From: Anaerococcus obesiensis ph10
Lineage (GTDB): Bacteria; Bacillota; Clostridia; Tissierellales; Peptoniphilaceae
NCBI RefSeq assembly: GCF_000311745.1
Contig: NZ_HE978531.1
Location: 764,014-828,013 of the forward strand
Direction: 5' to 3'
DNA length: 64,000 nucleotides
The notes under the pieces were generated by a model, which was not told where the DNA came from, did no database searches, and worked only from the letters and a program-made list of their open reading frames with translations. Position numbers and translations under genes: made by a program. The first letter of the stretch is position 1, and each line of letters begins with the position of its first letter. Of this stretch, positions 52,128-61,648 are shown in pieces.

Positions 52128-52544
52128 TTAATGTCCTCTGTGTTTTGCTTTTTTCTTTTGTTGCTTCAACTTAAACTTTTGTTCTGCGTCCATTTGCTTT
52201 TTATGTTTGGAATTAGATTTATATTCTTCTTTTTTTAATTCATGTTGTAATTTTAAAGCTTGTTGCGATTTTGTCCCAATTCCATTGTTCTGTAATTGTT
52301 TCTTTACATCTCTAAGAACTCTTTTAGGATTTTTCTTATCCTTTTTTACAATCGTTTCAACTGCTGGACTAAATTGTAAATCATAATAATGTTTCAACAC
52401 AAATTCTTGAATATCGTAATCTTTTGGCTCTGCACCAAATGTTACCTTTGCTACGGAAAGTTTTCCATCACAAATTCTTTCAAAAACTCCAACCCAAAAA
52501 GGTTCTGCAAAATACACAGTCAATTTACATTTTATTGTCTTCAT
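52128..52544 (-). CDS. yjdF: YjdF family protein (DUF2992)
   Basis: 138 residues from ATG 52544 with GGAGGG 6 bases upstream; a TTG at 52574 is in frame but runs through the riboswitch edge. Matches YjdF: KLTVYFAEPFWVGVFERI, SVAKVTFGAEPKDYDIQEFVL, FSPAV, then a Lys/Gln-rich tail (KKQMDAEQKFKLKQQKKKAKHRGH). Function unknown; controlled in many Firmicutes by the yjdF riboswitch that binds azaaromatic compounds, suggesting a role in tolerating them. The riboswitch is present here. Confidence 0.92.
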   Translation of the reverse strand: MKTIKCKLTVYFAEPFWVGVFERICDGKLSVAKVTFGAEPKDYDIQEFVLKHYYDLQFSPAVETIVKKDKKNPKRVLRDVKKQLQNNGIGTKSQQALKLQHELKKEEYKSNSKHKKQMDAEQKFKLKQQKKKAKHRGH

Positions 52545-52570
52545 ATCAATCCCTCCTTGTTTATTTCCAA

Positions 52571-52680
52571 ACAAAGAACGGACAACCCGGAGGGGCAGGT
52601 TACTTACCCTATAAACATAGGACGGCTGGGCTACCTACCAGCTCTCACATAATAAAATGCTTTGCGTTTTTATCTTTGTC
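52571..52680 (-). promoter_or_regulatory. yjdF-motif riboswitch
   Basis: In the leader of yjdF. The outer stem is ACAAAGA (52679-52673) with TCTTTGT (52577-52571). Between them lie GAGAGCTGGTAGGTAGCCC, CCTATGTTTATAGGG, AACCTGCCCC and TCCGGGTTGTCCG, which match my memory of the yjdF (azaaromatic) RNA consensus. It ends about 16 bases before the SD, so control of translation is likely. Confidence 0.8.
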
Positions 52681-52717
52681 ATTTTAGATAATCATTATTT
52701 GATTACCTTTCTTGAAA

Positions 52718-52746
52718 ATTATACCATTCCTATATCAGCACTACAA
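52718..52746 (-). promoter_or_regulatory. Cassette promoter of yjdF
   Basis: TTGTAG (52746-52741), 17-bp spacer, TATAAT (52723-52718). Same as the promoter at 51936. Confidence 0.7.
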
Positions 52747-52829
52747 TAAAATTTTATGCACCGATAATCTTATTGAACAGCTCTAACAAACACCATTTCA
52801 TCACTCCAATCTGAAATTTAGGTATGAAA

Positions 52830-52859
52830 AAAGCAGTCAATCCTAAGACTAACTGCTTT
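52830..52859 (-). terminator. Cassette terminator copy 3 (after the MGMT-like gene)
   Basis: AAAGCAGT/ACTGCTTT stem followed on the minus strand by T6. Confidence 0.75.
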
Positions 52860-52895
52860 GTGTATAGAGATATGAAATTGTGAAATAGAATTTGC

Positions 52896-53375
52896 CTATT
52901 TCAAATCAAAAAGAGAATTTTCATAGTCCTTTACATAGTATCGTATATTTTTACGCCCCTTTTGAATAATGGTATGTCCCTCTGCTTCTAATTTTTCTTT
53001 CTGTGCTTCAATACCATTTGGATATTTAGCATTTAATTCTCCGTTTGCTTTTAATGTTCTCCAATAGGGTGTTTCATCTTCGGAACGCTGATAACTCGCC
53101 CACGCTACAATAGAAACAAATATACCCGCTGTAATCGGCTCTGTAAAATCTGCACCACTCAATTTTGCAAAGTGTTCTCGTATTTTTCCAACCGTAATCA
53201 CTTTACCATACGGAACTTTTTTCATTACTTTGTCATAGTCAATCGGGGGAGCAAAATACATTTTGTTTCCACCATATTTCTCAATACTTTTCTGGTCTAT
53301 GATAATTTGAAATTTTGGCATATCCTTACTATCATGCAACATAGCATTAAAATCTTTTTTATCTTCATTTGCCAT
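52896..53375 (-). CDS. MGMT-family (alkyltransferase-like) protein lacking the active-site Cys
   Basis: 159 residues from ATG 53375, 8 bases after AGGAGG (GTG 53384 is too close). The C-terminal half aligns with O6-alkylguanine-DNA alkyltransferase: VPYGKVITVGKIREHFAKLSG (HTH), AGIFVSIVAWASYQR, then TPYWRTLKANGELN and YPNGIEAQKEKLEAEGH. The catalytic PCHR is PYWR, so there is no methyl-acceptor Cys. By analogy with ATL proteins (PWHR) it may bind alkylated DNA without repairing it; that is inference. Own promoter and terminator in the cassette array. Confidence 0.85.
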   Translation of the reverse strand: MANEDKKDFNAMLHDSKDMPKFQIIIDQKSIEKYGGNKMYFAPPIDYDKVMKKVPYGKVITVGKIREHFAKLSGADFTEPITAGIFVSIVAWASYQRSEDETPYWRTLKANGELNAKYPNGIEAQKEKLEAEGHTIIQKGRKNIRYYVKDYENSLFDLK

Positions 53376-53480
53376 TTGTGCCACCTCCTACTTTAAGGAT
53401 AGTCTGTTTCTTATTTCCATGCAATGAGGCTGTTTGAAAATTATTAACACTTTCAAATTTGTCGCTTTCTTCATATCCAT

Positions 53481-53509
53481 ATTATAACAGTTCCATATAT
53501 CCGCCACAA
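53481..53509 (-). promoter_or_regulatory. Cassette promoter of the MGMT-like gene
   Basis: TTGTGG (53509-53504), 17-bp spacer, TATAAT (53486-53481). Same design as the other two cassette promoters. Confidence 0.65.
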
Positions 53510-53591
53510 TAAAAATCAGCATACCCTTAGCATTTATGGAACAAAAATGTACACTTTTTCTTTCTTCCTCTTGATTACCCCACAACAGAAA

Positions 53592-53657
53592 AGAAAAAGC
53601 CCTGTCAATAGCCTTGCCACCATTGGTGGTGCTTTGCACTCTTTACTGGGCTTTTTG
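53592..53657 (-). terminator. Large GC-rich terminator hairpin of the island
   Basis: Outer arms AAAAAGCCC and GGGCTTTTT (9 bp) enclose an inner GC-rich stem around CCACCATTGGTGG. T-rich on both sides. It follows the 63-codon gene. Confidence 0.65.
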
Positions 53658-53685
53658 TTTGCTGTATCTTCCATGCAAGAGGAAA

Positions 53686-53877
53686 TTAAAGACCTCTGTT
53701 CCATTTTGCCTTTAGATAATCTTCATAGTCTGCTTCATTGAAGTCTACTTGTGGAGAAGTGTCGGGAATGTTGTTTCTGTTGTCTATATCCGCAAGCTGA
53801 CGAAATATCCAATCATCATAAGGGGCATGGTATTTATACTCTTTGGGCTGTTCTCTGTATCGGTCTAACCCTCGCAT
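53686..53877 (-). CDS. Small protein of unknown function on the island
   Basis: 63 residues, MRGLDRYREQPKEYKYHAPY at the start, then DDWIFRQLADIDNRN and an acidic FNEADYEDYLKAKW near the end. ATG 53877 follows directly on the stop of an upstream reading frame, so it is translationally coupled. GC content is visibly higher than the core genome. No family recognised with confidence; the context suggests a conjugative-element accessory gene. Confidence 0.55.
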   Translation of the reverse strand: MRGLDRYREQPKEYKYHAPYDDWIFRQLADIDNRNNIPDTSPQVDFNEADYEDYLKAKWNRGL

Positions 53878-53976
53878 TTACTTATGTACTTTTATCATGC
53901 CTTCCAGTTTTTGACGCTGTATCAACTGCTTGATAGTGAAAATATAAGAAGATAGACCTAGATATGTGAGGTTTAC
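53878..53976 (-). pseudogene. 3' tail of a lost upstream gene
   Basis: Open frame ending QLIQRQKLEGMIKVHK-stop at 53878, contiguous with the next gene's ATG. It reads back without a start through YIFTIK and VNLTYLGLSS into a hairpin at 53988-54029. Probably the C-terminal tail of a deleted mobile-element gene; too short to identify. Confidence 0.3.
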
Positions 53977-53987
53977 CACAAAAGCAA

Positions 53988-54029
53988 AATGCCCGTAGAG
54001 CCGATAAAATAAGGCTTTGCGGACATTTA
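53988..54029 (-). terminator. Hairpin at the right side of the island
   Basis: AAATGCCCGTAGAGCC and GGCTTTGCGGACATTT pair with a few wobbles around GATAAAATAA; GC-rich against the AT-rich host flank that begins at about 54040. Confidence 0.55.
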
Positions 54030-54106
54030 AGAAGATATAAAAAGATAGTCAAAAAGACATATATAATTTAAATTTAAATTTTTAAAAATATTTTTAAATA
54101 CAAACT

Positions 54107-54137
54107 AAAAAATCGGAGATTTTTTACTCCGATTTTT

Positions 54138-54138
<1 letters not shown>
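54107..54138 (-). terminator. Terminator after mnmA
   Basis: AAAAAATCGGAG and CTCCGATTTTTTT arms around ATTTTTTA. Confidence 0.8.
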
Positions 54139-56316
<2,178 letters not shown>

Positions 56317-56340
56317 TAAAATTTCCTTTTAATTTATAAA

Positions 56341-56362
56341 AGACCTAAAAATTTAGGTCTTA
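56341..56362 (-). terminator. Hairpin at the end of the PC4-like gene
   Basis: AAGACCTAAA and TTTAGGTCTT arms, followed on the minus strand by TTATAAATT. Confidence 0.6.
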
Positions 56363-56581
56363 GTCGTCAAATTCTTCTTTTAAAATTTCTTTTAAAACTT
56401 CAGCTTCTTCCTTTGTAAAAGTAATTCCCTTACTCATTCTTGTATGATCTTCATTCCAATCTCTCAAATCATATTTAGGATCCCTATCATTCCAAGAAAC
56501 AAGATTTAATTCCTTTGTCCATCCTTTTGCATTTGTTGAAAGAACTCCCAAATTTTCTACTATATCATATTTTATTGCCAT
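56360..56581 (-). CDS. YdbC-type PC4-like ssDNA-binding protein
   Basis: 73 residues. VENLGVLSTNAKGWTKELNLVSWNDRDPKYDLRDW region, HTRMSKGITFTKEEAEVLKEIL: the YdbC/PC4 fold (YdbC of Lactococcus binds single-stranded DNA). Small stand-alone domain. Eight bases after the preceding gene. Role in this organism unknown. Confidence 0.85.
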   Translation of the reverse strand: MAIKYDIVENLGVLSTNAKGWTKELNLVSWNDRDPKYDLRDWNEDHTRMSKGITFTKEEAEVLKEILKEEFDD

Positions 56582-56589
56582 ATAAACTC

Positions 56590-57021
56590 CTAACTATAAT
56601 AATTTCTTGGCAAAGACCCAAGCAAAACATATTCAATCTCACTTGTCGCCATTTCCATTTTACGAATTCTGTTTTTTATTCTACCCTTTTGTTTTATAAT
56701 CTCATCATCATCTAAATTTTTAATATCTTCTAAACTTTTAAGAAAATTTTGAATTTTCCTATCGTCAGTTTTATAGGAAAAATCACTTTCTTTAATTCTA
56801 TCGATTTTTTCAACAAAATCATAGAGATTATGGTCTCTCAATGAAACATAAGAATCAACAAAAATCCTATCAAGTTTTTCCTTGTCATCATAAAATTGAC
56901 TAAGATTTTCATATCCAGTCAAATAAAAATTTAATTCATACTCAGCCTTGATAAGACGAATTTTTAAATCCAACAAATTTTTTTGATTTTTAGTTAAATT
57001 ATTTTCATCAATAAGATCCAT
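56590..57021 (-). CDS. Unrecognised helical protein
   Basis: 143 residues, predicted all-helical and charged, with heptad-like stretches (LLDLKIRLIKAEYELNFYLTG, DEIIKQKGRIKNRIRKMEMA). No signal peptide or TM. Cotranscribed with the PC4-like gene. ATG 57021 with GGAGAGG upstream. I do not recognise a family. Confidence 0.7.
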   Translation of the reverse strand: MDLIDENNLTKNQKNLLDLKIRLIKAEYELNFYLTGYENLSQFYDDKEKLDRIFVDSYVSLRDHNLYDFVEKIDRIKESDFSYKTDDRKIQNFLKSLEDIKNLDDDEIIKQKGRIKNRIRKMEMATSEIEYVLLGSLPRNYYS

Positions 57022-57144
57022 ATTATCCTCTCCTTTGAGTATAATATCATAGAATATTTTCTTCTACAAGGATTGTATTATAAAGTTTTTAAAAATCAAT
57101 TTATAATTTTCATATTATATTTTTATAAATTTTTCCAAAAGAAA

Positions 57145-57166
57145 AAACCTAGTTTAATCTAGGTTT
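57145..57166 (-). terminator. Terminator after msrA
   Basis: AAACCTAG and CTAGGTTT arms, followed by TTTTC on the minus strand. Confidence 0.7.
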
Positions 57167-57639
57167 GGTTTATCTAATAAATCAATGTGGCAATAACCGT
57201 TTGGATTTTTTTCTAAATAATCTTGATGGTAATCTTCTGCTTTTACAAAATTTTCTAATTTTTCGACTTGTATTTGGATTTTTCTTTCTTCGTTTTTTTG
57301 TTTTTCTTCCAAAAATTTTTTTGAAAATTCTAAATCTTTTTCATCTTTTGAAAAGATTCCACTTCTGTATTGACGACCTACATCATTTCCTTGCTTATTT
57401 ATTGAAAATGGGTCGATTATATAATAAAAATATTCCAAAATTCTTTCTAATGATTCTTCTTTCCCATCGTAGCTTATTTCTACAGTTTCAGCGTGGTCTG
57501 TTAGGTATAAATTTTCGTAAGTTGTTTTTTCACTATTTCCGTTTGCATATCCTACAAGAGTTTTTTCTACTCCTTTTATGTCTTTAAAATATGCCTCAAC
57601 TCCCCAAAAACATCCGCCTGCTAAATATATTTTTTTCAT
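57154..57639 (-). CDS. msrA: Peptide-methionine (S)-S-oxide reductase
   Basis: 161 residues from ATG 57639 (GGAG 9 bases upstream; TTG 57654 overlaps it). Active-site AGGCFWGVEAYF (nucleophile Cys near residue 9), VGYANG, YEDVYLTDHAE-type YENLYLTDHAETVEI, QGNDVGRQYRSGIF, and AEDYHQDYL. Reduces Met-S-sulfoxide. Start overlaps the ThrE subunit stop (ATGA). Confidence 0.95.
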   Translation of the reverse strand: MKKIYLAGGCFWGVEAYFKDIKGVEKTLVGYANGNSEKTTYENLYLTDHAETVEISYDGKEESLERILEYFYYIIDPFSINKQGNDVGRQYRSGIFSKDEKDLEFSKKFLEEKQKNEERKIQIQVEKLENFVKAEDYHQDYLEKNPNGYCHIDLLDKPNLD

Positions 57640-58106
57640 TTTTTCTTTCTCCAATCATATCTTCTACTTGGTTTTCTAAATTTAAATCCTCTAAGTGATT
57701 TTGATAAAACTGATGCCAACAAAATTCCAAATGAAATTGCTGATGCAACTGCAAGGGTATCAAATAAATTTACAATGGCAAGTGATTTTTTTCCATCTAC
57801 AAAATAAAAAAGTGTATTGTAAATCCCTTTTCCTGGTACTAAATTTATAATTCCTGGTACTATAAATAAAATCGCCGGCATGTGACATTTTCTTGCAAAA
57901 ACTTCTCCAGAAATTCCTGTAAAATATGCTCCTGCAAGTGCTGGCAAAAATACTCCTTCAAAAAAATCTCCAACTATCATATAAATCAAAAATCCTATTG
58001 CTCCTGCAAGCGAGGACAATCCAATTGATCTTTTTGGGCAAGAAAAAAACATAGCAAAGCCTACGGCTGATAAATATGAAGATATAAAACCTATTATTAA
58101 GTGCAT
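57636..58106 (-). CDS. Threonine/serine exporter, small subunit (ThrE_2/DUF3815)
   Basis: 156 residues, four or five TM segments, with GFAMFFSCPKRSIGLSSLAGAIGFLIY, MPAILFIVPGIINLVPGKGIYNTLFYF and a basic tail (FRKPSRRYDWRKKK). It forms one exporter with the larger subunit upstream (YjjB with YjjP in E. coli). Confidence 0.85.
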   Translation of the reverse strand: MHLIIGFISSYLSAVGFAMFFSCPKRSIGLSSLAGAIGFLIYMIVGDFFEGVFLPALAGAYFTGISGEVFARKCHMPAILFIVPGIINLVPGKGIYNTLFYFVDGKKSLAIVNLFDTLAVASAISFGILLASVLSKSLRGFKFRKPSRRYDWRKKK

Positions 58107-58115
58107 ACTTCCTCC

Positions 58116-58883
58116 TTAAAATAAAGTCATTGGAAAGGCAACGCCAATTGCTAGGGCAAGGGATACAAAAAATGACATAGCAAGTCCTGTTAGTCCACTT
58201 GTTGCATCGCCACTCATAAGATCTCTTATAGAATTTGTTAGCAAAAATCCTGGAACATAGGGCATCATTGATGAAACAATTACATTTGCCATATTAAATC
58301 CAAAAACAAATTTTCCTATAATATGGGCAAAAAGTGAAACCATAATTCCTGCTAAAAAATTTTCTATAAAATATCCGTACATTTTCTTTTCTATTTTTAT
58401 AAAAATAAGATATGTTAGTAAGGAGACAACAAAGGTTACTGGCAAATCCAAAAAATTTGGAGCTTTCGAATTTACTAACAAAGGAAAGGCTGTTGATGCA
58501 AGGGTTGCTCCTATTATTTTTAATTTTATGTCTGCTTTTGTGGTTTTTTTTATATTATCAAGTTCCATCAAAGCCTGATCAAGATTTAATTCGTGATTAC
58601 AAAATTTTCTAGAAAATGAATTAACCCTATCTACAACTATTAAATTATTTCCCCTATTTTTTACTCTTTTAACATTTGCATAAGTTTTACCATCAACATT
58701 AAAGGAATACATTAAAGCATTAAAGGTCGCAAAAACATCTATGTCGCTTGCATCATAAATCGATCTTATTATTCTTTCGACTGTATCTTCAACCCTATAA
58801 ATTTCTGCTCCATTTTTTAACATCATAGCTCCCGCCCTTGATGTTATTTCAAGTAATTTATTTATATCATCTTCTTTATACAT
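58116..58883 (-). CDS. Threonine/serine exporter, large subunit (ThrE/DUF1212)
   Basis: 255 residues from ATG 58883 (AAGGATAATAAA upstream; a longer start at 58919 has no SD). N-terminal cytoplasmic part with ITSRAGAMMLKNGAEIYRVEDTVERI (ThrE hallmark), then five TM helices ending in SGLTGLAMSFFVSLALAIG. Partner of the gene 9 bases downstream; exports amino acids or succinate-type acids. Confidence 0.87.
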   Translation of the reverse strand: MYKEDDINKLLEITSRAGAMMLKNGAEIYRVEDTVERIIRSIYDASDIDVFATFNALMYSFNVDGKTYANVKRVKNRGNNLIVVDRVNSFSRKFCNHELNLDQALMELDNIKKTTKADIKLKIIGATLASTAFPLLVNSKAPNFLDLPVTFVVSLLTYLIFIKIEKKMYGYFIENFLAGIMVSLFAHIIGKFVFGFNMANVIVSSMMPYVPGFLLTNSIRDLMSGDATSGLTGLAMSFFVSLALAIGVAFPMTLF

Positions 58884-58946
58884 TTTATTATCCTTTTTAA
58901 TACAAAAGTAACTTTCCAAAATTGAAGGAAAGTTACTTGAAAAAAT

Positions 58947-59711
58947 TTACATATTTTTGTATTTATTTATATTATCTGATGAAAGAAAATCGTAAGCATC
59001 ATTTATTTTTTGAAATTTTTCAGTTGCATTTGGATCTTGACTTATGTCTGGATGATATTTTTTTGCAAGTTTCCTGTAGGCAAGTTTTATTTCATATTGA
59101 TCGCTTGTATATGATACTCCCAAAGTATCACAAGCTTTTTGATATTTTTCTTTAAAACCAAGGTCATTTACAAAACCGCCATTTTGATAAGAACCTGTAT
59201 TGTATCCTCCATTATAATTTCTTTCGTCAAAATCAAATCCCGAAAAATTAAAGCCTTGAAAAAATTCCTCAAATCTTTGATTCATTTCTTCTTGTCTTCT
59301 TTGTCTTTCTTCTTCAGCTTGTCTTCTTCTTTCTCTTTCTTGGTCTAGCTTATATTTTTTTGCATAATCTGATAAATTATCAAAGCCTTTTTTCTCTCCA
59401 GAAATTAAAGTATCAGCTTTATCGTACATCCATTCTATCAAAGTATAATTTCCATATCTCAAAAGAGAAATGAAAGATTTTCCTAGAAATGGAACTACTG
59501 CTATTATCAAAAAAATAGTAAAAAGTTCAGGCGGTATAGCTATAAAAAACAAAGGAAGTACAAATATTACTGAACATCCAATCAACATTATAACTTGGCT
59601 TAAACCTTCAAAGACTGTAACTATTGCATTTAAAATATTTATTAAAAAATTAAATATTGAATTTAATACGCTTGCTAGTCCATGGATAAATTTTCCAAAT
59701 ATTTTTTTCAC
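58947..59711 (-). CDS. Membrane-anchored J-domain protein
   Basis: 254 residues from GTG 59711, chosen because GGAG is 7 bases upstream and a promoter (59734-59762) lies just before it. TM segments in the first about 80 residues, then a charged coiled coil (ERERRRQAEEERQRRQEEM), a Gly/Asn/Phe-rich linker (GFNFSGFDFDERNYNGGY) and a J domain at about 195-254 with KKYHPDISQDP. The HPD motif means it can stimulate a DnaK-type chaperone. It lacks the zinc finger of DnaJ; J-domain last and membrane-anchored is a CbpA/DjlA-like variant. Confidence 0.85.
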   Translation of the reverse strand: MKKIFGKFIHGLASVLNSIFNFLINILNAIVTVFEGLSQVIMLIGCSVIFVLPLFFIAIPPELFTIFLIIAVVPFLGKSFISLLRYGNYTLIEWMYDKADTLISGEKKGFDNLSDYAKKYKLDQERERRRQAEEERQRRQEEMNQRFEEFFQGFNFSGFDFDERNYNGGYNTGSYQNGGFVNDLGFKEKYQKACDTLGVSYTSDQYEIKLAYRKLAKKYHPDISQDPNATEKFQKINDAYDFLSSDNINKYKNM

Positions 59712-59733
59712 GTTTTTTCTCCAATCTATTTTG

Positions 59734-59762
59734 ATTATACCCAAGTTATTTTTATCTGTCTA
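59734..59762 (-). promoter_or_regulatory. Promoter of the J-domain gene
   Basis: TAGACA (59762-59757), 17-bp spacer, TATAAT (59739-59734); it starts right after the ABC exporter stop. Confidence 0.7.
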
Positions 59763-61532
59763 CTAGCCAAAAAGCTCCTCATTATTAGAATTGTAAAGCT
59801 TATAATAAATTCCTTTTTTATCAAGTAAGTCTTTGTGATTTCCTCTTTCAACAATCCCATCTTCTGTTAAAACTAAAATTGAATCTGCATTAATAATTGT
59901 AGAAAGCCTGTGGGCAATTGTTAAAGTTGTTCTTCCCTTTGATAATTTTTCCAAAGAATCTTGAACTATAGCCTCACTTGTATTATCCAAAGATGAAGTC
60001 GCCTCATCCAAAATTAAAATTGGAGGATTTTTCAAAAATACTCTTGCAATAGAAATTCTTTGTTTTTGACCTCCAGAAAGTTTTACTCCTCTTTCTCCAA
60101 CATAAGTGTCAAAGCCATCTGAAAGTTCCATAATAAAATCATAAGCTCCTGCAAGCTTACTTGCTCTTATTATTTCTTCATCACTGGCATCTTTTTTACC
60201 ATAAGAAATATTTTCTTTGATTGTAGCTCCAAACAAATACACATCTTGTTGAACAATTCCAATATTATCTCTCAAAGAATCTAGAGTTAAATCATTTATA
60301 TTTTTGCCATCGATTAATATTTTTCCCTTATTAATTTCATAAAACCTTGGAATAAGTTTTGTAACAGTAGTCTTGCCTGCTCCAGATGGGCCAACAAGAG
60401 CTACATTTTCTCCAACATTTATGTTAAAATTAATATCTTCCAAAATCCAAGAATCTTTTTCATCTTGGTCTGGATATTTAAAATAAGCGTGGTCAAAGGA
60501 AATTTCTCCCTTAACATCTGTAAGTTCTTTCGCATTTTCTTTATCAAAAATATCAGATTTCAAATTAATCACTTCATAAAATCTTTCAATTCCTGTAATT
60601 CCTTTTTGATATTGGTCTGTAAATTCTACAAGCCTGTTTACAGTTGCAATTATTGTATTTAAATATAAAACGAAAGCAACAAGATCTCCTGGACTCATTA
60701 AATTTTTTATTACAAAATTTCCTCCAATAATAATTAAAACCGCATACATACTTCCCGCAAATAATTGGTTAATCATATTATAAGATGCCATATTGTAATA
60801 TTTTACTTTTTTAATATCTACAAACTTGTCGTTTCCCTTTTTAAATTTTTCTTTTTCTAAATTTTCATTTGCAAAAGATTTTACAACGTCTATTCCCAAA
60901 AGAGAATCCTCAATGCTTGCATTAATTTCTCCAATTTGTTTTTTCTCACTTTTAACAGATTTTGAAAAAGCTCTTCTTTTAATTCTTGCAGCATAAACCA
61001 TAAGTGGAATTATTATATACAAAACTAAAGTCAAAGGAATATTTATAGTCATCAAAACTACAAAAGAAATCGTAAGTTTTATAAAACCGATAAAAAATTC
61101 TTCAGGGCAATGATGAGAAAATTCTGTAATATCAAATAAATCTGTCGTCATCCTACTCATAAGTTGCCCAATTTTTGTTTCATTGAAAAAAGCTGTAGAC
61201 ATTGTCAAAAAATGTTTGAAAATATCACGTCGCATATCTTTTTCAATGTGAGCTCCCATTATGTGGCCGTAAGATTGCATAAAATATCTTCCACAAACTT
61301 CTACAAGTTTTGTAAGAGTATATATTAAAGTTAATTTTAAAATAATTGAATATGTTAGGCTAGAATTTGATGCGTGATCTGTAAGTGATGATAAAATAAT
61401 TGGTAAAATCAATTCACAAACAGTTGTTAAAAATGCAGAAAATAAATCAATAGCCAAAATATTTTTGTAATCCTTGTAATAAGGAATAAATTTTTTAATT
61501 AATTCTTTATCAGAATAAGTTCTTTTTTCCAT
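59763..61532 (-). CDS. ABC exporter, fused TM and ATPase half-transporter
   Basis: 589 residues. Six TM helices in 1-320 (type I exporter core), then NBD: Walker A LVGPSGAGKTTVTKL, Q-loop GIVQQDVYLFG, signature LSGGQKQRISIARVF, Walker B ILILDEATSSLD, H-loop IAHRLSTI. Forms a homodimer or pairs with a second half; exports lipids or drugs (MsbA/LmrA-like). Substrate unknown. Single gene. Confidence 0.93.
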   Translation of the reverse strand: MEKRTYSDKELIKKFIPYYKDYKNILAIDLFSAFLTTVCELILPIILSSLTDHASNSSLTYSIILKLTLIYTLTKLVEVCGRYFMQSYGHIMGAHIEKDMRRDIFKHFLTMSTAFFNETKIGQLMSRMTTDLFDITEFSHHCPEEFFIGFIKLTISFVVLMTINIPLTLVLYIIIPLMVYAARIKRRAFSKSVKSEKKQIGEINASIEDSLLGIDVVKSFANENLEKEKFKKGNDKFVDIKKVKYYNMASYNMINQLFAGSMYAVLIIIGGNFVIKNLMSPGDLVAFVLYLNTIIATVNRLVEFTDQYQKGITGIERFYEVINLKSDIFDKENAKELTDVKGEISFDHAYFKYPDQDEKDSWILEDINFNINVGENVALVGPSGAGKTTVTKLIPRFYEINKGKILIDGKNINDLTLDSLRDNIGIVQQDVYLFGATIKENISYGKKDASDEEIIRASKLAGAYDFIMELSDGFDTYVGERGVKLSGGQKQRISIARVFLKNPPILILDEATSSLDNTSEAIVQDSLEKLSKGRTTLTIAHRLSTIINADSILVLTEDGIVERGNHKDLLDKKGIYYKLYNSNNEELFG

Positions 61533-61593
61533 TTCTCCTCCTTATTAAAATTTTTATACTATAGTATTTTACTATTAATTTAAACTTATTCAC

Positions 61594-61621
61594 TTGATTT
61601 TTTTAGATTAATTGTTAAAAT
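61594..61621 (+). promoter_or_regulatory. Promoter of nfnAB
   Basis: TTGATT (61594-61599), 16-bp spacer with extended TGT, TAAAAT (61616-61621). A strong AAGGAGG SD follows at about 61638. Confidence 0.5.
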
Positions 61622-61648
61622 ATTAATAAAGACACATAAGGAGGAATA

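Larger units (their letters stand above)
52718..52864. repeat. 147-bp direct repeat, copy B
   Basis: Second copy of the unit at 51936-52082. The coding tail here reads ISDWSDEMVFVRAVQ-stop (52770-52817). Confidence 0.85.
53376..53685. other. Spacer upstream of the MGMT-like gene
   Basis: Holds the gene's promoter and about 100-base leader, then the large hairpin at 53592-53657. An 83-codon minus-strand frame crosses the promoter and has no SD, so I do not call it. Confidence 0.5.
51240..54060. mobile_element. Accessory island with conjugative-element remnants
   Basis: It lies between the ATPase gene and mnmA. It carries three small minus-strand genes with repeat-linked spacers, a small unknown gene, a coding tail without its 5' part, GC-richer DNA around 53.55-53.95 kb, and several large GC-rich hairpins. 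A doubled TTTACCACGA motif (51308-51328) lies near the left edge. No intact integrase or relaxase was found, so it is a remnant or a fragment of a larger element. Confidence 0.55.

Noticed and set aside
53388-53639. 83-codon minus-strand frame upstream of the MGMT-like gene
   Set aside because: It crosses the gene's promoter and half of a terminator hairpin, has no SD and no recognisable sequence.
53547-53741. 64-codon plus-strand frame in the island
   Set aside because: It runs through the large hairpin and is antisense to the 63-codon gene; no SD.
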